Shown here piece by piece: positions 58,091 to 64,000 of a stretch of 64,000 bases of DNA. A program made the position numbers and the translations under genes. The stretch lies in contig JBLHZY010000002.1 of the NCBI GenBank assembly GCA_047631555.1, forward strand, positions 682,001 to 746,000, read 5' to 3'. The notes under the pieces were generated by a model. That model was given only the letters and a program-made list of their open reading frames with translations. It made no database searches and was not told where the DNA came from. The stretch comes from JBLHZY01 sp047631555. GTDB taxonomy: Bacteria > Pseudomonadota > Alphaproteobacteria > Rhodobacterales > Rhodobacteraceae. Positions within the stretch are counted from its first letter, which is position 1; every line of letters begins with the position of its first letter.

Positions 58091-60861
58091 TGTGGATTTT
58101 GGGTCCGATAGGGTTTGGCGCGCCGTGGTTGTTGCTTGGGCTGATCGCCCTGCCAATCCTGTGGATATTGCTGCGTGCGGTGCCGCCTGCGCCGATTGTG
58201 CGGGCCTTTCCGGGCGTCGCCCTTTTGCTTGGCCTGACGGATGATGAGGCCCAAACCGACACGACTCCCTGGTGGCTGATGCTTTTGCGCATGCTGGCTG
58301 TCGCGGCGATCATCATTGGCTTTGCCGGGCCAATGTTAAACCCCAAATCAGGCGCAGAAATGCCGGGCAGCGGGCCATTGCTAATCCTTGCGGATGGGAC
58401 TTGGGCGGACGCGGGCGATTGGCGGCTCAAGAGCAAGCGGATTGAGGCGGCTTTGAGCGAGGCCGCGCGCGCAGGGCGCAAGGTTGCGATCCTGCGGCTC
58501 ACTGATTTGCCAAGCGCGGGAGAGGATTTACCGTTTCAAGCGGCGGACGCGTGGAGCGCGCGCTTGCCCTCGGTTTTGCCCCAACCTTGGGAGCCACTCA
58601 GCGATGAAATTGCGGATTTTGCCCAAGGTTTGACGGGTTCGTTTTCGACCCTTTGGGTTTCCTCCGGGCTTGAGACCCCTTGGCGCGCGGATTTGCTTGG
58701 CGCGCTTGAGAGCCACGGCGATGTGCGGGTCTTTGAAAGCGGGCGTCCGCTTCTGGCGCTGCGCCCGGCGCGCTATCTGGATGGGAAGTTGCAGATTACC
58801 GCTCTGCGGGCGCGCGATGAGGCTCCGTTTGAGGCAGAGATCGAGGCGCATGGGCTTGATCCTAATGGATTTCCGCAAATTTTGGCGCGGGCAACGGCGC
58901 GTTTTGAGGCGGGGGAGAGAATGGCCGATGTGGCGATCTCACTGCCCGCTGAACTGCGCAATCGGGTCAGCCGTTTTGAGATTTCGGGGGTGAAATCTGC
59001 AGGCGCAGTGGCGCTTTCGGATGATGCTTTGAAGCGGCGCGAGGTGGCGCTTATTGCCGGGCGCGATAATCGCGAAGGGTTGGAATTGCTCAGCCAGTTG
59101 CACTATTTGCGCCAAGCCTTGGAGCCCTCGAGCGATCTGATTGAAGGCGCGCTTGAGGATGTGCTTTTGGCCAATCCCGATGTGATTGTCTTGGCCGATG
59201 TGGCGAAGGTTTCTGAGGGCACGGTCGCGCCCTTGCTTGCGTGGGTTAAGGGGGGCGGGCTGTTGTTGCGCTTTGCCGGGCCGCGCCTTGCAGGGTCGGA
59301 TGTGAGCCGCGATGAAGAGGATCCGTTGATGCCGGTTCGGCTGCGCGCGGGCGGGCGATCTGTTGGCGGCGCGATGAGTTGGGGCGCGCCCAAGGCGTTG
59401 CGGGTTTTTGCGCAAACATCGCCGTTTTACGGGCTGGATGTGCCCGCCGATGTGACCGTTGCTGCGCAGGTTGTGGCACAGCCGGATCCGGCTTTGGCCG
59501 AGCGGGTTATTGCTGCGCTTGAGGATGGTACGCCGCTGGTAACCCGCAAACGAGAGGGCGAGGGTCAAATCGTTTTGTTCCATGTGGCGGCGAATGCGGA
59601 ATGGTCGAGCCTGCCGCTTTCTGGGCTATTTGTTCAGATGTTAGAGCGTTTGGCTGTTTCGACGCGCCCGGCAGTTTTGGAGGCCGAAGACCTGGCCGGG
59701 CAGGTCTTTACGCCGCGCCAAGTTTTGGATGGGTTTGGCCGTCTGCAAGATGCGGGGAACCGGCCCGGTGTGACGGGTGAGGCGCTCGCCACCGGCGCGT
59801 TGAGTGAGGCGCTTTTGCCGGGGCTTTATGCGGGCGAAGATCGCGCGATTGCGCTAAATGTGATTGGGCCAGACCGGGTGATTGAAGCCATGCAATGGCC
59901 TGCGCGGATTGTGGTTGAGGGGCTTGATGTGGCGCGCGAGACCTTGTTGAAGCCTTGGCTTTTGCTGTTTGCGATGTTGCTTTTGGCAGGGGATGTGATT
60001 GCCTCACTCGCGCTTTCCGGGCGGCTGCGCAATGCACGGATGGCCGCTATGATCGGGCTGACGGCCGTGATGCTGGCCCCCGACATGGCGCAAGCTCAAA
60101 GCGATGATGCCTTTGCCATCGCCGCCACGTCTGAGGTTGTTTTGGCGCATGTGATTACTGGCGATGCAGCGCTTGATAAGATCGCTTTGGCGGGGCTTAC
60201 TGGCCTGTCAAAAACGATTTTTCAGCGGACATCTATCGAGCCAGCAGCCCCTATTTCGATCAATCTAGAAACCGATGAATTGGCGTTTTTCCCCTTTCTT
60301 TACTGGCCCATAAGCGCGGATCAACCGCGCCCCTCACAGGAGGCTTACGTCAAGCTCAACAGATACCTTCGCTCGGGCGGGATGATCCTATTTGATACGC
60401 GGGACGCAGATTCTGCGCGCTTTGGTGGGGCGTCTGCGGCAGGCAAGCGCTTGCAGGAATTGGCCCGCCCCTTGGACATTCCGGTGCTTGAACCGATCCC
60501 CGATGATCACGTTTTGACGCGGACGTTTTATCTGCTGCAAGATTTTCCGGGCCGCCATTTGAGCCGTGATGTTTGGGTCGAGGCGGCGCCAGCGGATGCG
60601 ACGCGGGTCGAGGGGATGCCGTTTCGCAATCTCAATGACAATGTGACGCCAGTTGTGATCGGCGGCAACGATTGGGCGGGCGCTTGGGCGACCTTGCCAA
60701 GCGGCGCGCCGATGCTGCCGGTTGGGCGCGGCTATACGGGCGAGCGACAGCGCGAATTGGCGCTGCGTTTTGGGGTGAACCTGGTGATGCATGTGCTGAC
60801 GGGCAATTACAAATCTGATCAGGTGCATGTGCCTGCGTTGCTGGATCGGTTGGGCCAATGA
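58090..60861 (+). CDS. BatA/DUF4159 membrane protein of the MoxR operon
   Basis: Encodes 923 residues from the ATG at 58090 (overlaps the DUF58 stop by 1 bp). N-terminal aerotolerance BatA-like segment with two membrane helices (WLLLGLIALPILWILLRAV; WWLMLLRMLAVAAIIIGFAG). A long soluble region follows with propeller- or VWA-like stretches, then another helix near residue 625. The C-terminal DUF4159 domain is FFPFLYWPISADQPRPSQE near residue 733 and YLRSGGMILFDTRDADS near 758. It is anchored in the inner membrane and may use the MoxR ATPase to act on cell-envelope components. Confidence 0.87.
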   Translation: MWILGPIGFGAPWLLLGLIALPILWILLRAVPPAPIVRAFPGVALLLGLTDDEAQTDTTPWWLMLLRMLAVAAIIIGFAGPMLNPKSGAEMPGSGPLLILADGTWADAGDWRLKSKRIEAALSEAARAGRKVAILRLTDLPSAGEDLPFQAADAWSARLPSVLPQPWEPLSDEIADFAQGLTGSFSTLWVSSGLETPWRADLLGALESHGDVRVFESGRPLLALRPARYLDGKLQITALRARDEAPFEAEIEAHGLDPNGFPQILARATARFEAGERMADVAISLPAELRNRVSRFEISGVKSAGAVALSDDALKRREVALIAGRDNREGLELLSQLHYLRQALEPSSDLIEGALEDVLLANPDVIVLADVAKVSEGTVAPLLAWVKGGGLLLRFAGPRLAGSDVSRDEEDPLMPVRLRAGGRSVGGAMSWGAPKALRVFAQTSPFYGLDVPADVTVAAQVVAQPDPALAERVIAALEDGTPLVTRKREGEGQIVLFHVAANAEWSSLPLSGLFVQMLERLAVSTRPAVLEAEDLAGQVFTPRQVLDGFGRLQDAGNRPGVTGEALATGALSEALLPGLYAGEDRAIALNVIGPDRVIEAMQWPARIVVEGLDVARETLLKPWLLLFAMLLLAGDVIASLALSGRLRNARMAAMIGLTAVMLAPDMAQAQSDDAFAIAATSEVVLAHVITGDAALDKIALAGLTGLSKTIFQRTSIEPAAPISINLETDELAFFPFLYWPISADQPRPSQEAYVKLNRYLRSGGMILFDTRDADSARFGGASAAGKRLQELARPLDIPVLEPIPDDHVLTRTFYLLQDFPGRHLSRDVWVEAAPADATRVEGMPFRNLNDNVTPVVIGGNDWAGAWATLPSGAPMLPVGRGYTGERQRELALRFGVNLVMHVLTGNYKSDQVHVPALLDRLGQ

Positions 60862-62939
60862 GCGGCGTGATTTTTGATCCTCTGGTGGCTTGGCCGCTGC
60901 TGATTGGGGCGGCGGTTTTGGCCGCATCGATGCTCGGCGCGGCGATGTGGCGCGGGCTTTCGGGATGGTGGCTGCGCGGGCTGGCAAGCTTGGTGCTTTT
61001 GGCCGCCTTGGCCAACCCGTCGATCCAATCGGAAGAGCGCGCAACCTTGAGCGATATTGTGCTTTTGGTGGTGGATGAAAGCGCCTCTCAAGGGCTTTCG
61101 GATCGCAGCGCACAGACCGCGCGCGCGATTGCCTCCGTTGAGGCGGAGATCGCGCAGCTTGCGGACACCGAATTACGGATCATACGCGTCGGCGACGCGC
61201 CGGATAATGCAGGCTCTTTGGGCATGCAGGCGCTGGCGGCCGCAATGGCAGAAGAGCCGCGCGCGCGTATTGCGGGGGCCATTTTGCTCAGCGATGGGCA
61301 GCTCCATGATATCGAGGCTGCGCCCGATTTGCCTGCGCCGCTGCATGTTTTGCTCACCGGGCATTCCAGCGATTGGGATCGCCGTTTGATCGTGAAAAAT
61401 GCGCCCGCTTTTGCCATTCTGGGCGAGCCGGTTTTGCTCACACTCAAGGTTGAGGATCAGGGCGCGGTTCCGGGCGATATTGGCGCGCTTGCCGAGCTGA
61501 GCATTGCCATTGATGGCGGGCCTGAGGCGATTTATTCGGTGCCCGTGGGCGAGGATTTGGAGCTTCCCGTTACCTTGCCCCATGGGGGGATGAATGTGCT
61601 TCAGTTCAGCCTTAAAGATGCGCCCGGCGAGCTGACAGATCGCAACAATTCGGCTGTGGTTCAGATCAATGGGGTGCGGGATCGTCTGCGTGTTTTGCTG
61701 GTCTCCGGAGAGCCGCATCCAGGCGAGCGGACGTGGCGCAACCTGTTGAAATCAGACAGTTCTGTTGATCTGGTGCATTTCACCATTCTACGCCCGCCAG
61801 AGAAGCAAGACGGCGTGCCAGTTTCTGAGCTTTCCTTGATCGCCTTTCCAACGCGTGAGCTGTTTATGGAGAAGGTCGACGAGTTCGATTTGATCATTTT
61901 TGATCGCTACAAACGGCGCGGAATTTTGCCGGGAATTTACCTCGATAACGTGCGCGAATATGTTGAGCGCGGCGGGGCTGTTTTACTTGCGGCGGGGCCA
62001 GATTTTGCCTCTGCTGATAGCCTCTATCGCTCGGCTTTGGGGGACATTTTGCCGGCCGCGCCTACCGGCCGAGTGATTGAAGAGGGGTTTCGCCCGCAGA
62101 TTACCGATCTTGGCGCGCGCCATCCGGTTACTGAGGGTTTGGATGCATTTGTCCCCGAGATGAGCACGGATCAGACAGGCGAGGGGCCGCAATGGGGCCG
62201 TTGGATGCGCCGCATTGAGCTTGAGGAAACAGGCGGGCAAACGGTGATGTCTGGGGGGCGCGATAAGGCGCCGCTTTTGGTGTTGGACCGTGTTGGCGAG
62301 GGGCGGATTGCCCTGCTTGGATCGGATCACGCATGGCTTTGGAGCCGCGGGTTTGAGGGCGGCGGGCCGCAGCTCGAATTGCTGCGCCGTTTGGCCCATT
62401 GGATGATGAAAGAGCCCGAGCTTGAGGAAGAGGCTTTGAGCGTTACTGCCGAGGGGCTACGGATGAAGATATTGCGCCGCTCGCTTACGATGAGCGCAGG
62501 CGATGTTGAGATCACCGGGCCGGATGGAAGCGTTGAGATCGTGCCACTTGTTGAAGTATCGCCGGGCCGTTTTGAGGCAGATTTTGAAGCGCAGGAAACG
62601 GGGCTTTATCGGCTGCGATCTGATGAGCGAGAAACCGTTATTGCGCTTGGCCCATCATCGCCGCGCGAATTTGAAGAGACGATTGCGACGGGTGAAAAAC
62701 TCGCGGATGTGGTGGATCGCCGCGACGGGGGCATTCGGCGCATTGAGGATGGTTTGCTTGATATTCGCCAAGTGCGCGAAGGGCGGCCAGCGGCGGGGCG
62801 CGGCTGGATCGGGATCACGCCACGGGCGGCCTATCTCACGGAAGATATTAGGGTTTTCCCGCTTTTGCCGGCTTGGATCTGGCTGGCTTTGGCAGGGCTT
62901 TTGAGCCTTGGCGCATGGCTGCGTGAGGGGCGGCGTTAG
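60858..62939 (+). CDS. Large membrane protein with glutamine-amidotransferase-like fold in MoxR operon
   Basis: Encodes 693 residues. Two N-terminal membrane helices (WPLLIGAAVLAASMLGAAMW; LASLVLLAALANPSIQ) are followed by a VWA-like start (IVLLVVDESASQGLSDRS near residue 70) and a flavodoxin-like or amidotransferase-like central region (FDLIIFDRYKRRGILPGIYLDNVREYVERGG near 343-373). A single C-terminal helix ends the protein. Catalytic Cys is not apparent. It probably forms a complex with the preceding DUF4159 protein. Confidence 0.82.
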   Translation: MSGVIFDPLVAWPLLIGAAVLAASMLGAAMWRGLSGWWLRGLASLVLLAALANPSIQSEERATLSDIVLLVVDESASQGLSDRSAQTARAIASVEAEIAQLADTELRIIRVGDAPDNAGSLGMQALAAAMAEEPRARIAGAILLSDGQLHDIEAAPDLPAPLHVLLTGHSSDWDRRLIVKNAPAFAILGEPVLLTLKVEDQGAVPGDIGALAELSIAIDGGPEAIYSVPVGEDLELPVTLPHGGMNVLQFSLKDAPGELTDRNNSAVVQINGVRDRLRVLLVSGEPHPGERTWRNLLKSDSSVDLVHFTILRPPEKQDGVPVSELSLIAFPTRELFMEKVDEFDLIIFDRYKRRGILPGIYLDNVREYVERGGAVLLAAGPDFASADSLYRSALGDILPAAPTGRVIEEGFRPQITDLGARHPVTEGLDAFVPEMSTDQTGEGPQWGRWMRRIELEETGGQTVMSGGRDKAPLLVLDRVGEGRIALLGSDHAWLWSRGFEGGGPQLELLRRLAHWMMKEPELEEEALSVTAEGLRMKILRRSLTMSAGDVEITGPDGSVEIVPLVEVSPGRFEADFEAQETGLYRLRSDERETVIALGPSSPREFEETIATGEKLADVVDRRDGGIRRIEDGLLDIRQVREGRPAAGRGWIGITPRAAYLTEDIRVFPLLPAWIWLALAGLLSLGAWLREGRR

Positions 62940-63679
62940 GCTTCGCTTTTTGGTATGCGCCGTAATGTGGCATGCGAGGTCGAATTGAATTCGCGCCGCC
63001 AAAGCACGAAAACCGTAAGCGTTGTGGCCAGCAACAGGGGGATCGGCCCGAGCAACCAAGCCAATGTTCCAAGCGCAAAATACATCGCCCGCAGGCCGCG
63101 GGTAAAGGCGCGCGCGGCGGCGATGTTGATATCGCTTGCCTGGTCGGCGCGGTGGATTGCGATTGGGTCTTTTGGATCATTTGGAGTGGCGGCCATAACG
63201 ACGGCGCAGTAGCCAAACAGGCGGTGTGACCAGATGAATTGCAGCAGCGCATTGGTCACGAAAACCAGCACAGCGAGAATTTTAACCTCCCAAATCACGG
63301 CCGGCGCAGTATCGAGGGAAAGGTCTTGCGCGACGCCAAGGAGGCGCTCGGTATTGCCGATCAGTGCAAGGCCCCCGCCGATGGAAATCAGGCAAGCAGA
63401 GGCGAAAAAGGCCGTTCCTTGGCGCAGCGTATCGAGGATGGTTGCATCAAAAATGCGCGGTTGGCGCGTGATCATTTGGCGCATCCATTCGCGGCGATAT
63501 TCGGCCATCAGGATGGAGACAGAGGGAGAAGAGGCGCGCGGATTTTCGATCCTAAGCCCGATGAGCAGCCAAGCGAGCACAAGCGCCGCAACTGCGATGC
63601 CATCAAGCAGGGTAAAAAAGTGAAACCGGTTCAAAAACTCCATATTTGCAAGATAGCGCTCCAGCGGGAGACTTGCCAT
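62936..63679 (-). CDS. DUF599 membrane protein
   Basis: Encodes 247 residues from the ATG at 63679 (an ATG at 63643 is possible). It has four hydrophobic segments, with LIGLRIENPRASSPSVSILMAEYRREWMRQMITRQPRI near residue 31 and the family segment QFIWSHRLFGYCAVVMAATPND near 153. It is an uncharacterised family common in Rhodobacteraceae. It converges on the MoxR operon (4-bp overlap) and diverges from the glcD-type gene. Confidence 0.85.
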   Translation of the reverse strand: MASLPLERYLANMEFLNRFHFFTLLDGIAVAALVLAWLLIGLRIENPRASSPSVSILMAEYRREWMRQMITRQPRIFDATILDTLRQGTAFFASACLISIGGGLALIGNTERLLGVAQDLSLDTAPAVIWEVKILAVLVFVTNALLQFIWSHRLFGYCAVVMAATPNDPKDPIAIHRADQASDINIAAARAFTRGLRAMYFALGTLAWLLGPIPLLLATTLTVFVLWRREFNSTSHATLRRIPKSEA

Positions 63680-63687
63680 AGAGTAAG

Positions 63688-63710
63688 ATTGGTAATAAGA
63701 TTTTACCAAT
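63688..63710. promoter_or_regulatory. Operator-like dyad between DUF599 and glcD-type gene
   Basis: ATTGGTAA (63688-63695) and TTACCAAT (63703-63710) form a perfect 8-bp inverted repeat with a 7-bp spacer. The GGT-N11-ACC spacing matches the dyad before the GntR gene at 39491. It lies about 22 bp before the glcD start. Confidence 0.6.
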
Positions 63711-63731
63711 TACTGATTTTGGAGATATCCT

Positions 63732-64000
63732 ATGCAGATGCCGCGCCCCTCTCAGGCGATCTTGGATCGTAAGGCTCAGATTGTGGCCCTTTTGCGCGCG
63801 GCTTTGCCTGAGGGCGGGGTGATCTGGGATGAGGCGGAGCTGCGCGCATATGAATGTGATGCGTTGACGGCCTATCGCTGCCCACCATTGGCGGTGGTTT
63901 TGCCGCGCAGCACTAAAGAGGTCTCTGCGATCATGCGGATTTGTCATGCTGAGGGCATTCCAGTTGTTCCTCGCGGGGCAGGCACATCGCTTGCGGGTGG
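63732..64000 (+). CDS. glcD: GlcD-type FAD-binding oxidase (3' end cut by window)
   Basis: 89 codons are visible before the window ends. The pattern MPRPSQAILDRKAQIVALLR, DEAELRAYECDALTAY near residue 34 and PRSTKEVSAIMRICHAEGIPVVPRGAGTSLAGG near 58-90 is the start of the FAD_binding_4 domain of glycolate/lactate oxidase subunit GlcD. GGAG lies just upstream of the ATG. The remaining catalytic half is outside the window. An FCD-type GntR operator candidate precedes it. Confidence 0.9.
   Translation, partial: MQMPRPSQAILDRKAQIVALLRAALPEGGVIWDEAELRAYECDALTAYRCPPLAVVLPRSTKEVSAIMRICHAEGIPVVPRGAGTSLAG

Noticed and set aside
1..64000. tRNA or rRNA genes, insertion sequences, prophage, CRISPR
   Set aside because: No tRNA cloverleaf, transposase, integrase, phage gene or spaced repeat array was recognised by reading both strands.

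Overview
The window looks like a chromosomal segment of an alphaproteobacterium of the family Rhodobacteraceae (Roseobacter group). It is GC-rich and carries paired b/b' ATP synthase subunits (atpX-atpF), MipZ, a NasT/NasS assimilatory nitrate locus, a DUF5928-type glycosyltransferase, a Hint-domain protein and an ArsR/AHSA1 pair. No rRNA, tRNA, CRISPR array, insertion sequence or prophage was seen. Genes are tightly packed, with many 1-4 bp stop/start overlaps.

Region by region. (1) 1-3116: the 3' end of a nitric oxide reductase cluster (norD, cut by the window edge; two small membrane proteins; nnrS). (2) 3157-4058: an ArsR regulator coupled to an AHSA1/SRPBCC protein, with two dyads at the start. 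(3) 4101-12138: an AraC regulator divergent from a ribose-type ABC transporter operon (permease, binding protein, a second permease fused to an SMP-30/strictosidine-synthase-like propeller, a separate degenerate propeller, tandem ATPase). This unusual arrangement may couple uptake to lactone or sugar-acid chemistry. (4) 12320-24113: an assimilatory nitrate operon, nasT-nasS-nrtA-nrtB-nrtCD-nirB-nirD-nasA. Its leader holds two hexaloop hairpins and an overlapping terminator, the expected NasT antitermination switch. (5) 24225-32213: mipZ and housekeeping genes on the minus strand (rpmE, rplS, trmD, rimM, rpsP, ffh) interleaved with a sulfotransferase-like gene, an EVE-domain gene, a 47-residue small protein, a chorismate mutase and an acetyltransferase. 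(6) 32466-35643: a glycosyltransferase, LysR, an EamA transporter (with 24-bp tandem repeats at the junction) and ArsR.

(7) 35847-38683: the F0 ATP synthase operon (atpI-B-E-X-F) with a promoter and a strong terminator. (8) 38697-43736: a GntR/FCD regulator, an OmpA lipoprotein, an Ada-like methyltransferase, a Hint protein, nth and a PfkB sugar kinase. (9) 43737-44052: a gene-free, hairpin-rich intergenic region with members of a dispersed 3'-end repeat. (10) 44053-50512: a sulfotransferase divergent from a GT14/DUF5928 protein, HIT, an ABC ATPase, a zinc-finger protein, and a TetR-MFS pump pair behind a 32-bp perfect palindrome. (11) 50605-56132: polA, WYL regulator-VOC protein, a hydroxypyruvate-isomerase-like protein and DUF1285. 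(12) 56193-64000: a MoxR-DUF58-BatA/DUF4159-large membrane protein operon, DUF599, and the start of a GlcD-type oxidase gene behind an operator-like dyad that resembles the one in front of the GntR gene.

The best candidates for new biology are the transporter-propeller fusion cluster, the NasT leader with its extra linker hairpin, the structured ffh leader, the dispersed 3'-end elements, and the shared GntR-type operator architecture. All functional calls rest on reading the sequence and on family knowledge; no search was run.
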